A stretch of DNA of 64,000 bases, from NCBI GenBank assembly GCA_963817945.1, contig CAWFQH010000005.1, positions 186,001-250,000 of the forward strand, given 5' to 3'. The stretch comes from VRUE01 sp963817945. Its GTDB lineage: Bacteria > Actinomycetota > Thermoleophilia > Solirubrobacterales > 70-9. Shown piece after piece: positions 1 through 8,564 of this stretch (the stretch's first letter is position 1; every line of letters starts with the position of its first letter). Made by a program: the position numbers and the translations under genes. The notes under the pieces were generated by a model. It saw nothing but the letters and a program-made list of their open reading frames with translations. It ran no database searches and had not been told where the DNA came from.

Positions 1-2969
1 TCCTCGCTCACCCGTGCCAAGCGGTACGCAGGGATCTCGTCGATCGGCGCGGGATCGGTGAAGTAGCCGCCGATGTCGGCGTTTGCCAGCGCCATGACGA
101 AGGTGTAGGTGGGGGGGTTGCCTCCGGAGCCGGCCTCGTAGAAGTAGAGGTTGTGGGCGCCTTTGGTCCCCTCCCCCGCGCCGTCGAGGTCCTCGGTCGA
201 GGCGAAGTAGATCCGCGAGGCGTCCTCGCTTGCCCCCAGCGGTCCCTCAGCGCCTTTGGCGATCAGCTCGAACGCTCCAGTATCAACGTCGATTTCGTAG
301 AGCTCGTCGGCATGAGCGGGCGCCGGCGAGCCGGCATCGTCGAAGGTGACGATTGCTTTGGTGCCGTCATTCGAGGCCGTCCAGAACCAGGCCGGATCCT
401 GCGCCACCCTCCCCGAGACCGGCAGCGTCTGTTCCCCGCCGATCCGCGCGAAGATCCGCCCTGGTGCCCCGATACCTATGCCGAGCCCTGGACCGCCGCT
501 ATATGCGGTGAAGAAGATCCGCTCCCCGTCGGCCGAGATCGCGTTGCGGGTACTCGAGACGTTGCCCCCGCCGGAGCCCGCAGCCGTCCCCGCCCCGCAC
601 GGCTGGTTTATAGGGCTCCCGTCCGGCAGGTAACAGACGTAACGCAGCCCCTCCGGTGCGTGCTCGTAGAGCTGCAGGTTGGCCTCTCCCAGCGCCGGTG
701 CGTCTTCATGCAGCTTGCCGTTCGCCGTGAAGATCGCGTGGCTGCCGTCCTCCGAGAAGCCCTGCACCCGCAGCTCGTCGTATAGGTCCGCTGGCCTGTT
801 TGCCGGCGCTTCTGTCGTCAGCGCCAGGTAGTCGGGGGGCTCGCCGCAGTTGTCGCGACGATAGAGGTTGCCATATCTCGGCACCGCACCCCCCCCCAGC
901 GGCGCTTCGGAGAGGTGCAGGAACCAGGCTTTGCACAGGTCCTCCGAGAAGCCCTGGAAGTCGCCGCCGAGCAGGGTGATCGCCGACACGGGCGGCGTCG
1001 CCCGCGGCGGCGAGAGCCCTCTGCTCGACCAGCCGGCCTCGCCGCGCTGCGCCAAGTACTGGGAGACGAACGCCGCTCCCTCGGAGTCCCCGAAGGAGGT
1101 GTACGAAGTGTAGGTGAGGCGGTCGCCCACGGGGGCGCTCTGGTGCACTTCGAACTCCAATGGGAAGAAGGCGTTCTTCGGTACCCATAGCGCCACGTCG
1201 GCATTGCCTTTCTCGAGCGGCGAGACGATCTCGTATCCGCGGCAGTCGGGCAGCTTCGCCCCGGCGCCGGTTCGCAGCGCTGCGTTGGCGCAGTCGGCCT
1301 GCTGCCCCGGTACCACGAAGGTCGTAAAGGCCGCTTCCAGGCCGTCTTCTTCATTGGCTTCTTTGGGCCCTTGGCGTCCGTCGGGGTCGACGCCGAAGAC
1401 CGGGCCGCCGCCACTGCTCTGCGCGACGAAGCGGTAGCGGTAGGTCGTCCCTGGCTCGAGATCGCTGAGCACGACGCCCGCCGTGCTCAGCGCTTTGTTG
1501 ATTGATTTGCTCGTCAGCAGCGCCGGCTCGAGCGGTGCTTTAAGCGGACAGCCGCCCTGAGAGCAGATCCCCGTGCCGTATTCGACGTAGTAGGTCGCGT
1601 CGGTCCAAAAGCGCGGGTTGATCTGTGCCTTCAGCGTCGCCTCTTCGCGCCCCACCACACTCGCGAACTGAGCCACGATCTCTGGCGGGTTGATTGGCGG
1701 CGGTTCGCAGCCGATCGGCGCGCTGCCGTAACCGTTGACACGGCTTATCGAGGCGCCGTAGAAAGCGACGTAGAGGTTGCCGGGCGATTCGCTGTCGGGC
1801 TCAATTCCGTCCGCGCAGATGTTCGTCTCGAGGCCCAGCAGAAAGGGCCCTTGGGAGGGGATGTATGGGAAGAAGATGCCCGCCGTGGTTTCCGCTTCCT
1901 CTTCTGCTTTGGTCGCTTCTTCTTCTTCTTTCGGTGTCGGCACCAGCCTGTCTCCGGCCGCGTCGTACTTGAAGATCCTGTTCGAACTGGCGCCGGGCCA
2001 GTCGATTGCATACACGTTGCCTTCCGTGTCGACCGCAACCGCTGCCGGATTGCCGACTTCGAAGCTGGAGTTGTCCGGCCCCCCCGGCGCCAGTGGCACT
2101 CCCGCCCCGCTCAGCTTGTAAATGTCTTCGCGGTCGGCGAGCGAGAAGTAGATGTTGCCGGCCTCGTCGACCTCGAGAGCGTTGACCGATTCGCCCGCGA
2201 AGTCAGCTAATTCCCCAGTGAAGGGAATCTCCTCTTTGAAGCTTCCGTCGAGGTTGAAGATTTGAATTCGGTCTTTGTCGCCGACCACGATCGCGTTGGC
2301 CGTGGGGCTGTATGCGACGTAGTTGCCGTCGGTGCCGGCGGCGAAGTGGCTCGGCGCCGTGCCGGTGGTGCCGGCCTGACAGACGTCCGTGTCGTCGATC
2401 GGGCAGACGTTCTGCTGCGCTTCGGGTGCCCCTTCGTTCACCTTCGTTTCGTTGACTTTGCCGCCGAACATCACTAGGAACCCGCCCGCGGCGCTGAACT
2501 TCTGCACGCGCAGGTTTTCCTGTTCGAAGACGTAGATGTTGCCGGCAGCGTCGAGCGCGAGCGAGGTCTCCCCGAAGAAGCCGTCGAGCTGTCCCTCGCC
2601 CTCCCCCGCGATCCCTTTCTTGCACAGCGTCGGCGGCGGCTCTGCTTCGGGTTCGCTCGGGCCACAGGTCTGCAATGCGTTGGCGCCGTCCTCGACTCCC
2701 CAGCCCCAGGCCTTGACGAAGAGACCCCAGGCCGTGTACTCGGCTATCCGCGCGTTCAGATGGTCACTGATGTATATGTGGCCGCTGTCGGGATTGGCTG
2801 CGATATCCCTCGGCCTGTCGAGTTCCCCCGCCCCCTGGCCAGAAGTAGATTGGCCCTCCGGGATCTGCAACAGGAAATCCGGTGGCGCCGCTGCGGCGGA
2901 AGTCGCCAAACCGAGCAGGACGATGAGAACCGCGACCATCACACATGCCCCACCCTTTAGTTGCCCCAT
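1..2969 (-). CDS. Large secreted NHL-propeller / fibronectin-like surface protein (3' end beyond the window)
   Basis: One uninterrupted reading frame of 989 codons runs from an ATG at 2969 to the left edge, so the C-terminus is missing. An AAGGGGAG ribosome site lies 8 bases before the ATG; a second in-frame ATG at 2939 would begin directly at the signal peptide (hydrophobic VAVLIVLLGLATSAAAA). Residues about 30-400 hold NHL-like blades (LDRPRDIAANPDSGHIYISD, ALDAAGNIYVFEQ, VAVDTEGNVYAIDW), interrupted by a Glu/Ala-rich stretch near 345-360. Residues about 440-545 resemble a fibronectin type III fold (YYVEYGTG, LEPGTTYRYRFVAQ). The remainder, after RGYEIVSPLEKGNADV, looks like a second propeller (SEDGSHAIFTANG, SADGERIFFTA). 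Large proteins of this layout are common in Thermoleophilia and their function is unknown. Extracellular or surface location is inferred from the signal peptide. Confidence 0.85.
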   Translation of the reverse strand, partial: MGQLKGGACVMVAVLIVLLGLATSAAAAPPDFLLQIPEGQSTSGQGAGELDRPRDIAANPDSGHIYISDHLNARIAEYTAWGLFVKAWGWGVEDGANALQTCGPSEPEAEPPPTLCKKGIAGEGEGQLDGFFGETSLALDAAGNIYVFEQENLRVQKFSAAGGFLVMFGGKVNETKVNEGAPEAQQNVCPIDDTDVCQAGTTGTAPSHFAAGTDGNYVAYSPTANAIVVGDKDRIQIFNLDGSFKEEIPFTGELADFAGESVNALEVDEAGNIYFSLADREDIYKLSGAGVPLAPGGPDNSSFEVGNPAAVAVDTEGNVYAIDWPGASSNRIFKYDAAGDRLVPTPKEEEEATKAEEEAETTAGIFFPYIPSQGPFLLGLETNICADGIEPDSESPGNLYVAFYGASISRVNGYGSAPIGCEPPPINPPEIVAQFASVVGREEATLKAQINPRFWTDATYYVEYGTGICSQGGCPLKAPLEPALLTSKSINKALSTAGVVLSDLEPGTTYRYRFVAQSSGGGPVFGVDPDGRQGPKEANEEDGLEAAFTTFVVPGQQADCANAALRTGAGAKLPDCRGYEIVSPLEKGNADVALWVPKNAFFPLEFEVHQSAPVGDRLTYTSYTSFGDSEGAAFVSQYLAQRGEAGWSSRGLSPPRATPPVSAITLLGGDFQGFSEDLCKAWFLHLSEAPLGGGAVPRYGNLYRRDNCGEPPDYLALTTEAPANRPADLYDELRVQGFSEDGSHAIFTANGKLHEDAPALGEANLQLYEHAPEGLRYVCYLPDGSPINQPCGAGTAAGSGGGNVSSTRNAISADGERIFFTAYSGGPGLGIGIGAPGRIFARIGGEQTLPVSGRVAQDPAWFWTASNDGTKAIVTFDDAGSPAPAHADELYEIDVDTGAFELIAKGAEGPLGASEDASRIYFASTEDLDGAGEGTKGAHNLYFYEAGSGGNPPTYTFVMALANADIGGYFTDPAPIDEIPAYRLARVSE

Positions 2970-3020
2970 CACTCGTGCTCCCCTTCGGCGCCGCTTTATC
3001 TCTCCACGAGCGCATTCCCA

Positions 3021-3056
3021 TTTGCGCCGCCGTCGCACTTTGCGCCGCCGTCGCAC
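3021..3056. repeat. Perfect tandem 18-bp direct repeat upstream of the surface protein gene
   Basis: Two adjacent identical copies of TTTGCGCCGCCGTCGCAC (3021-3038 and 3039-3056). They lie 52-87 bases before the start codon of the large surface protein gene on the minus strand, where a promoter or operator would be expected. It could be a tandem operator or a simple duplication. Confidence 0.6.
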
Positions 3057-3110
3057 TGTATCGGAATCCTCTAAGTCCTGTCAAGGCTCCTCTTCGGCGC
3101 TCAATACGTA

Positions 3111-3144
3111 CCAAAAGGGACGGGATGCCTCCCGCCCCTTTTGG
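3111..3144 (-). terminator. Hairpin between the two secreted-protein genes
   Basis: CCAAAAGGGACGGG and CCCGCCCCTTTTGG pair over 14 bases with one mismatch around a 6-base loop. It lies 71 bases beyond the stop of the small secreted-protein gene. There is no clear U tract on the minus strand (TACGTATT follows), so it is either a weak terminator or a processing hairpin. Confidence 0.5.
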
Positions 3145-3214
3145 TTTCTGAGTGGAGCTTTGCTCCAGCCCCTGACTTCAGAGGTGTGTCTCAGTTGCTT
3201 ACTAGCTGTGATGC

Positions 3215-3895
3215 TTATGTAGCTGTGATGTTGACCTGAGGGCCACCAATGCCAGCGAAACCTTTGACTGTAACCGAGCCCTGGAGTGTTCCGTGACCAT
3301 TTGTGCCGGCGATCTGGCAGAGACCGTGCCTTGTGATTTTGAATGTCACGTGCAGGTCCATTGTGATCTCGTGTTTGGTGGTTGGGGGGTTGCCTGTTGT
3401 TGTATATGTGATGGTTTGCGGTGTCGCTTCGGTCGGTTCGATTGTCTGCGGATGCACGGTGGCCGTGCAGTTCGGATGGGTAATTACAACCGATTTTCCG
3501 GCGGGACAAACCAGATGGGCTGTCTGCTCGGTGTTTTCGGTGCTGGGGCCCGCCACTGTGAATGTATAGGTGCAGCCGTTCATATTCACCGGCACGTTCG
3601 TGGCGGTTCCTGTTGTGGTGCAGCCGGCGTAGCTCGCCGTGACGTTGAGGCTGGTCACTGTCGTCGCGTTCGTTAGAGCTGTGTAATTGTCCGTGGTGCA
3701 ACCGGTCGTTCCGGCGAACCCGTCCAAGCTCAGATGGACGTTGTGGGTCCCACCCTCCGTGCCCACCCAGTGCGTGGTCGCGGCGTCGGAGACAAAGTGG
3801 CCGCCTTCTTTAGCCGAGGCGCTCATGACTGCAACGGCGCTAAGCGCCATTGCGGCAACTAGGCTGAGGCTCAATACCTTCAGCTTGAGGCTCAT
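3215..3895 (-). CDS. Small secreted Thr-rich protein, function unknown
   Basis: 226 residues starting MSLKLKVLSLSLVAAMALSA, a clear signal peptide with likely cleavage after SASA (about residue 28). The mature part is rich in Thr, Val, Gly and Asn and has about eight Cys that could form disulfides in the oxidising exterior. It has no membrane segment after the signal and no catalytic motif I recognise. Base composition is visibly less GC-rich than the neighbours, with many ACA/ACT and GTT codons, which may reflect recent acquisition or relaxed composition. Thermoleophilia genomes often carry short secreted proteins of this general look next to NHL-type surface proteins. An extracellular role is inferred only from the signal peptide. 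Confidence 0.75.
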   Translation of the reverse strand: MSLKLKVLSLSLVAAMALSAVAVMSASAKEGGHFVSDAATTHWVGTEGGTHNVHLSLDGFAGTTGCTTDNYTALTNATTVTSLNVTASYAGCTTTGTATNVPVNMNGCTYTFTVAGPSTENTEQTAHLVCPAGKSVVITHPNCTATVHPQTIEPTEATPQTITYTTTGNPPTTKHEITMDLHVTFKITRHGLCQIAGTNGHGTLQGSVTVKGFAGIGGPQVNITAT

Positions 3896-4213
3896 GCTTG
3901 TTCCTTTCGGTTATGCGTTGCGGGTGCCGGCTCGCACCGGCACCGTCCCCGTTCGGGGGCTGGCAATTGCATAGCCGCTAGGACGACCTAGATCAAGAAA
4001 TCTAGAGTATTTATCTATATTGGGTCTGAGAATGGTTGCGATTGCACCTTTTGTCCCTGCAAAAGGCGCGTGGAGGCCGAGCGCGTGTGCAAAGCGGCAC
4101 GAGCGCTGACTTGGGGCCGGTAGACGCTCTGGGGCCGGGTGGGCGCCGCGGGAGGTGTCGCCTTTCGGGTGAATGAAAGGCTTTGGCTTAATTAAAGCCA
4201 AAGTGCGAGCAGT
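3896..4213. other. AT-rich intergenic stretch with several inverted repeats
   Basis: No gene seen. It is clearly lower in GC than the surroundings (for example 3985-4045). It holds an 8-bp inverted repeat GGTGCCGG/CCGGCACC at 3923-3944 just before the small secreted-protein gene, a CTTTC/GAAAG hairpin near 4161-4179, and a palindrome CTTTGGCTT/AAGCCAAAG at 4181-4203. The right border at about 4213 coincides with the point where homology to XseA stops. The promoter of the secreted-protein gene is expected here but no convincing -35/-10 pair stands out. Confidence 0.5.
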
Positions 4214-4597
4214 TAGCCCCTCGGCGCGGAGCTGCTTGCGCAAGGCGTCCAACCGCGCGAGGAGGTCCCCCTCGCCCGCCGGGCGCAGGTGGGTGACGCG
4301 GAAGGAGATGCCGGGAGAGGACGTGGCGCTGCCGATGAAGTAGTCCGGACCGCCGGCGGCGACGAACTCGGCCCCGTCGCGCAGCGCCCCCTCGGGCAGC
4401 TGCAGCCGTGCCAGCTCATCGGCCCAGATCGTGCACGGCACTGCACCCTCGGCGTCGCGCAGCTCGAAGTAAGCCTGTTTCGGCGTTTGGCGCAGGCCGG
4501 TGATCTCGCCGAGCAGGCGGACCCGTGCCCGCTTGCGCAGCTCGTCGCGCAGCGTCTTGGCGTATCGGCCGACCGGGAAGGGTCCTGGCAGGTCCAT
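3911..4597 (-). pseudogene. xseA: Truncated exodeoxyribonuclease VII large subunit (N-terminal domain only)
   Basis: Residues 1-128 match the N-terminal OB-fold of XseA, the large subunit of exonuclease VII (single-strand DNA degradation): MDLPGPFPVGRYAKTLRDEL, then EITGLRQTPKQAYFELRDAEGAVPCTIW and ending LDALRKQLRAEGL. Homology stops abruptly at about 4213; the next 100 codons are Pro/Arg/Ser-rich read-through of the AT-rich stretch and look like no protein. Intact XseA is normally around 400-450 residues, so the catalytic part is gone, and no xseB follows. The head was probably left by a deletion or insertion. Whether a complete xseA exists elsewhere cannot be seen here. Confidence 0.8.
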
Positions 4598-4627
4598 GAG
4601 GAGTGAGGCTAACTACCTGGGTGGCGG

Positions 4628-4712
4628 CCGGGACCAAGCAGATCAAGGACGCAGGGAGCGTGGCGTGCTCTGCACGCGAGCGACTGAGGACGCCGATATG
4701 CGCCGGTCCCGG
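4628..4712 (-). ncRNA. Structured element B, copy 1 (cis-RNA candidate before the xseA remnant)
   Basis: On the minus strand this 85-base segment is closed by CCGGGACC/GGTCCCGG. It contains the blocks ACCGGCGCA..TCGG.GTCCTC.GTCG and CTCCCTGCGTCC...GATCTGCTTGGT, with a GCGTGC-AGA-GCACGC hairpin between them. The same blocks in the same order occur at 20765-20883, where the closing and inner stems have different but still pairing bases. It lies 3 bases after the HxlR stop codon and 30 bases before the xseA start. I do not recognise it as a known riboswitch class. Confidence 0.5.
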
Positions 4713-4715
4713 ACG

Positions 4716-5048
4716 TCACCCGGCCCAGCGGCGCGCCCACTCCTGCAGCTCCGCTATTGCCGGGCGCAGGCCCGCACCCCTCTCGGTCAGCGAGTAGATG
4801 ACGCGCACCGGCGAGCCCGCTTCGACCTCGCGCTCGACCAGGCCTTCGCGCTCCAGCTCCCGCAGGCGCTGGGACAGCAGGCGGTCCGAGACCCCCGGCA
4901 CGGCCTTGAGCAGCTCCCCGAAGCGCATCGGCCCCTCTGTCAAGGCGCAAACAATCGCCCCGGTCCAGCGCTTGCCGATCAGCTCGATCGCCGCGTGGAA
5001 GTGAGGGCAGACCGCGGCCGACTCCTCTTTGCTGGACATCGCTTCCAC
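4716..5048 (-). CDS. HxlR-family winged-helix transcriptional regulator
   Basis: 110 residues, normal for HxlR regulators. The N-terminal VCPHFHAAIELIGKRWTGAIV carries the Cys-Pro often found in redox- or aldehyde-sensing members. The helix-turn-helix follows (MRFGELLKAVPGVSDRLLSQRLRELEREGLV), then the beta wing (EVEAGSPVRVIYSLTERG). It probably binds DNA as a dimer and may control the divergent MarP-like gene, which starts 55 bases away on the other strand; that is inference from position. The start is either the ATG at 5048 or the internal ATG at 5039. Confidence 0.85.
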   Translation of the reverse strand: MEAMSSKEESAAVCPHFHAAIELIGKRWTGAIVCALTEGPMRFGELLKAVPGVSDRLLSQRLRELEREGLVEREVEAGSPVRVIYSLTERGAGLRPAIAELQEWARRWAG

Positions 5049-5102
5049 CCTGGAGGCAGCTTACTGAACGTAAGTGCCGGGCCTGCCTGCTTGGATTCCC
5101 CC

Positions 5103-6245
5103 GTGACCGTTCTCGACTGGGCGATCGTCGCCTTCACGCTGGCGCTGGCCCTCTGGGGGTACCGACAGGGACTGATCGTCGGCGCGCTGACGCTGGTCGG
5201 CTTCGCGGGCGGTGCCTTCGCGGGCAGCCGATTGGGGCCGCTGCTGTTGGCCGAGGGATCCGAGTCCCCCTACGCGCCGCTGTTCGCGGCGCTCGGGGCT
5301 CTGCTGGTGGGCGCCTTGGTCGCCGTCACCCTCGAGGGACTGGCGCTGGGGATGCGGGCGCGGCTGATCCGGGGCCGAATTCTCCATTTCGCCGACGGTG
5401 TCGGCGGCGCCGCCCTGGTCGCTGCGGTGGCCCTCGGCATGGCCTGGGTCTTCGGCGCCGTCGCCCTGCACGTGCCGGGCGCCGGTGATCTCCGTGGCGA
5501 CGTGCAGCGCTCGGCAATCCTGCGTGAGCTCAACGACGTGCTGCCGCCGTCGGGGCCCGTCCTCAAGGCGCTCAACCGCGTCGACCCCGCGCCCTCGGTC
5601 GCCGGTCCAACGGCGCCGGTGGCGCCACCCAACGCCGCGATCGCCGACGACCCGGAGGTGCTCGCCGCCGGCCCCTCGATCGTGCGGGTGCTCGGCACCG
5701 CCTGCGGGCTCGGGGTTGAGGGCTCGGGCTGGGTGGCAACACCGAACCTGGTCGTCACCAATGCCCACGTCGTCGCCGGCCAGGACGACACGACCGTCAC
5801 CACGGGCGAAGGAGCCGAGCTCGACGCCGTCGCGGTCCACTACGACGTGGGCAACGACCTGGCCGTTCTGCGCATCGACGCGCCGATCCCGGCTCTGCGG
5901 ATCGCAGGCGAGCCCCGCGCCGGCCGGTCGGGTGCCGTGCTCGGATATCCCGAAAACGGCCCTTACACGCTGACACCGGCGCGGCTCGGCGACACCCGCA
6001 CCGTCCTCAGCGAGGACGCCTACGGGCGCGGGCCCTTCGAACGCAGCATCGCCTTCTTGCGCGGCACCGTCCGCAGCGGCAACTCGGGAGGCCCGCTGGT
6101 CGACCCGCGCGGTCGCGTCCTCGCCACGGTCTTCGCCGCGACCACGTCGGGCCCGGCGGGCGGCTTCGCGATCCCCAACGACATCGTCCGCGCGGCGCTC
6201 GGCCAGGCTTCGTCCCCGGTTGACACCGGACCCTGCACTGGCTGA
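5103..6245 (+). CDS. MarP-like membrane-anchored serine protease (CvpA-type N-terminus, trypsin-like domain)
   Basis: 380 residues from a GTG at 5103. Four membrane helices of the CvpA/colicin V production type fill residues 5-120. An extracytoplasmic trypsin-like domain follows, with catalytic His222 (VVTNAHVV), Asp252 (VGNDLAVLRID) and Ser328 (SGNSGGPLVD). The layout matches MarP (Rv3671c), the acid-resistance protease of Mycobacterium tuberculosis. Cys201 and Cys378 are placed like the disulfide that stabilises MarP. The reading frame stays open upstream, but that part is antisense to the HxlR gene and not protein-like. The PBP gene begins 27 bases downstream on the same strand, which fits a shared role in cell-wall maintenance. 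Confidence 0.85.
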   Translation: MTVLDWAIVAFTLALALWGYRQGLIVGALTLVGFAGGAFAGSRLGPLLLAEGSESPYAPLFAALGALLVGALVAVTLEGLALGMRARLIRGRILHFADGVGGAALVAAVALGMAWVFGAVALHVPGAGDLRGDVQRSAILRELNDVLPPSGPVLKALNRVDPAPSVAGPTAPVAPPNAAIADDPEVLAAGPSIVRVLGTACGLGVEGSGWVATPNLVVTNAHVVAGQDDTTVTTGEGAELDAVAVHYDVGNDLAVLRIDAPIPALRIAGEPRAGRSGAVLGYPENGPYTLTPARLGDTRTVLSEDAYGRGPFERSIAFLRGTVRSGNSGGPLVDPRGRVLATVFAATTSGPAGGFAIPNDIVRAALGQASSPVDTGPCTG

Positions 6246-6272
6246 CATCCGCCATCACTAAGTTTCCGCGCA

Positions 6273-8006
6273 GTGAATGACCTGTTACCCGAGGTGGAGC
6301 GGCGCCGCCGTCTCCTCACCCGCACCCTGCCGCTGACGCTTGTCGCCGTCATCGCCTTCGCCTGGGGCGCCGCCACGGGCCGTTCCGGCTCGCCGGAGAA
6401 GGGGGTCGCCGAGCGCTTCGCCGCGGCCTGGGAGCGCAAGGACCTCGACGCCATGTACCGCGAGTTGAACGCCGAGGCGCAACGCTCGATCGGACCCAAG
6501 GATTTCGTCGCTGCCTACGGCGAGGGAGCGGAGGTGGCGACCCTGCGCAACCTCGACGCGGACGAGCCCGACGACCCGGTCGAGCGGGGCGACAAGACTG
6601 TCGTCCCCATACAGATGGCGGCAACCACCGTCGCCTTTGGACAGGTGGATGCGACGCTGGAGCTGCCCATCTCCGACGGGGGTGTCGACTGGCACCCAGG
6701 TCTCGTCTTCCCCGGCCTGCGGCACGACGAGCACCTCGAGAGTCGGGTCGAGCTGGCGCCGCGGGCGCCGATCCTGGCGATCGACGGCACCCCCCTCGCC
6801 GAAGGCCCGGCCGAGGCGCGCGAACACCCGATCGGCAGCGCCGCGATCGACGTCGCCGGGGAAGTCGGGATGGCCGAAGCGGAGGATCTGGCGGCGCTGG
6901 CCCGCCACGGCTTTCCGCCCGGCACCCCGGTCGGGGTGAGCGGGATCGAGGAGGCCCTCAACACGAGGCTGGCAGGCAAGCCCGGCGGCGCCCTCCTTGC
7001 CGTCTCCGACTCGGGCGGCTCGGCCCGCATCTTCGCCGAGGCCGAGCCGCGACCGGGCGCGCCGGTGAAGACGACCATCGACCCCGATCTGCAGGAAGCA
7101 GCCGTCGCTGCCCTGGCGGGGCGGGCCGGCGGCATTGCCGTCCTCGATACGCGCAGCGGCGACGTCCGAGCGCTGGCCGGACAGGCGTTCTCAGCCCCCC
7201 AGCCCCCGGGCTCCACCTTCAAGATGATCACCACCGTCGCCGCCCTGCAGAAGGACGTCGTTGCCCTCGATGACTACTTCGAGATCGTCGACGGGGTCAA
7301 CGTCGGCGGTCGCTTCATCAGCAACGCCAACGGCGAGTTCTGCGGCGGCACCTTCCGCGAAGCCTTCGCGGAGTCCTGCAACGCGGACTTTGCCCCACTT
7401 GGCCCGAAGATCGGCAACGACGAAATGGTCGCCGCCGCGGAGCGCTTCGGCTTCAACGCGCCCCCCACCCTCTACGCCGAGCGAATCGTCGCCGAGGTCG
7501 ATCCGCCGGAATCGACGATTCCAACCGAGATCGGCGATGAACTCGACCTCGGCGTGACCGCGATCGGCCAGGGCGAAGTGCTGGCGACGCCGCTGCAGAT
7601 GGCGAGCGTCGCCCAGACGATCGCCAACGACGGCATCCGCGAGCCCACCTCGGTCGTCGCCAACACGAAGCTGCGGCCCGAGGCCGAGCCGGTGGAGGTG
7701 ATGAAGAAGGAGATCGCCGACCAGTTGACCGAACTGATGATCGGCGTCGTCGCCGGCGGCACGGGCTCCGCCGCCGCGATCGCCGAGGCCCAGGTCGCGG
7801 GCAAGACCGGCACTGCCGAGCTGGGACCGAAACCCGGCAGCGAGGACGAAGAGGAACCGGAGCAGATAAAGGACGCCTGGTTCGCCGCCTTCGCCCCCGC
7901 TGAGAAGCCACGCCTGGCGGTCTCGGTCCTGCTGATCGAAGCCGAAGCGGCCGGCGGCGAAGTCGCCGCCCCGGCGGCGGCCGAAGTCCTCTCAGCCGGA
8001 CTCTAG
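6273..8006 (+). CDS. Penicillin-binding protein, transpeptidase with MecA-type NTF2-like domain
   Basis: 577 residues from a GTG. One N-terminal membrane helix (residues 16-35) is followed by an NTF2-like MecA_N-type domain (about 42-150, GVAERFAAAWERKDLDAMYREL), a short linker region, and the D,D-transpeptidase domain. All three active-site motifs are present: S314-T-F-K, S368-C-N and K511-T-G. It should cross-link peptidoglycan outside the membrane and be a beta-lactam target. The MecA_N domain plus a compact dimerisation region suggests a class B protein rather than an FtsI orthologue. Its last four bases overlap the end of the convergent lipoprotein gene. Confidence 0.88.
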   Translation: MNDLLPEVERRRRLLTRTLPLTLVAVIAFAWGAATGRSGSPEKGVAERFAAAWERKDLDAMYRELNAEAQRSIGPKDFVAAYGEGAEVATLRNLDADEPDDPVERGDKTVVPIQMAATTVAFGQVDATLELPISDGGVDWHPGLVFPGLRHDEHLESRVELAPRAPILAIDGTPLAEGPAEAREHPIGSAAIDVAGEVGMAEAEDLAALARHGFPPGTPVGVSGIEEALNTRLAGKPGGALLAVSDSGGSARIFAEAEPRPGAPVKTTIDPDLQEAAVAALAGRAGGIAVLDTRSGDVRALAGQAFSAPQPPGSTFKMITTVAALQKDVVALDDYFEIVDGVNVGGRFISNANGEFCGGTFREAFAESCNADFAPLGPKIGNDEMVAAAERFGFNAPPTLYAERIVAEVDPPESTIPTEIGDELDLGVTAIGQGEVLATPLQMASVAQTIANDGIREPTSVVANTKLRPEAEPVEVMKKEIADQLTELMIGVVAGGTGSAAAIAEAQVAGKTGTAELGPKPGSEDEEEPEQIKDAWFAAFAPAEKPRLAVSVLLIEAEAAGGEVAAPAAAEVLSAGL

Positions 8007-8551
8007 AGGTCCAGCGTGATCTCGGCCGGCCCTTCGGGACCCGGGAACTCGAGGATCAGCGGCCGATTCTCGGAGGCCGAGGCGGGCAACTCGAAGATCA
8101 CCACCGAGCCTTCGATCGGTCCCGTCTCAGCGGTCGAGTCGAGCACCGGAATCTGTTCCTCCGCTTCGACTTCGCCGCCCCAGGGCAGCGCGTAGAGGCT
8201 TTCGCTGGGCAGCGCCTCGAACTCCTGCTGGTCGGCGTCGTGGATCGTGAAATGTTCGGCAAGCGTCTGCGGCTCGTCGCTTTCGTTCTGGACTTCGAAG
8301 AAGACGCCGAAGTAGGTGGAACCCGGAGCCGGTGCCGGCAGCCCGACCAGGTACGCCGAGTCCTCTTTGTCGCTCGGATTGAGGAAACGGGAGAAGACCG
8401 CGTTGTACTTCAACTCACCGAGCTCTACCGGCTCACCCTCCACCACCTCTTTCTCGTCGCTGGAATAGCCGCAGGCGGAAAAGCCCAGGAGCAGCGCCAG
8501 TAGGGCGCACGCGGCAAGCAGAGGAAGCGCGAATCGGGGACGGCGGCTCAT
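8003..8551 (-). CDS. Putative lipoprotein, DUF4352-like fold
   Basis: 182 residues. The N-terminus has Arg residues and a hydrophobic stretch ending LLGFSAC, a degenerate lipobox, so lipid attachment at Cys27 is likely but not certain. The mature part is acidic and mostly beta-like (GSTYFGVFFEVQNESDEPQTL, SVVIFELPASASENRPLILEF), resembling the immunoglobulin-like DUF4352/telokin family of extracellular proteins. No catalytic residues are apparent. It converges on the PBP gene with a 4-base overlap, so the two are not one operon. Confidence 0.7.
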   Translation of the reverse strand: MSRRPRFALPLLAACALLALLLGFSACGYSSDEKEVVEGEPVELGELKYNAVFSRFLNPSDKEDSAYLVGLPAPAPGSTYFGVFFEVQNESDEPQTLAEHFTIHDADQQEFEALPSESLYALPWGGEVEAEEQIPVLDSTAETGPIEGSVVIFELPASASENRPLILEFPGPEGPAEITLDL

Positions 8552-8564
8552 CGGCGGCGAGAGT

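Noticed and set aside
5061..6248. A 395-codon minus-strand frame opposite the MarP-like protease gene
   Set aside because: It is antisense to a gene with complete catalytic motifs; composition is an Arg/Gly-rich shadow with no recognisable domain.
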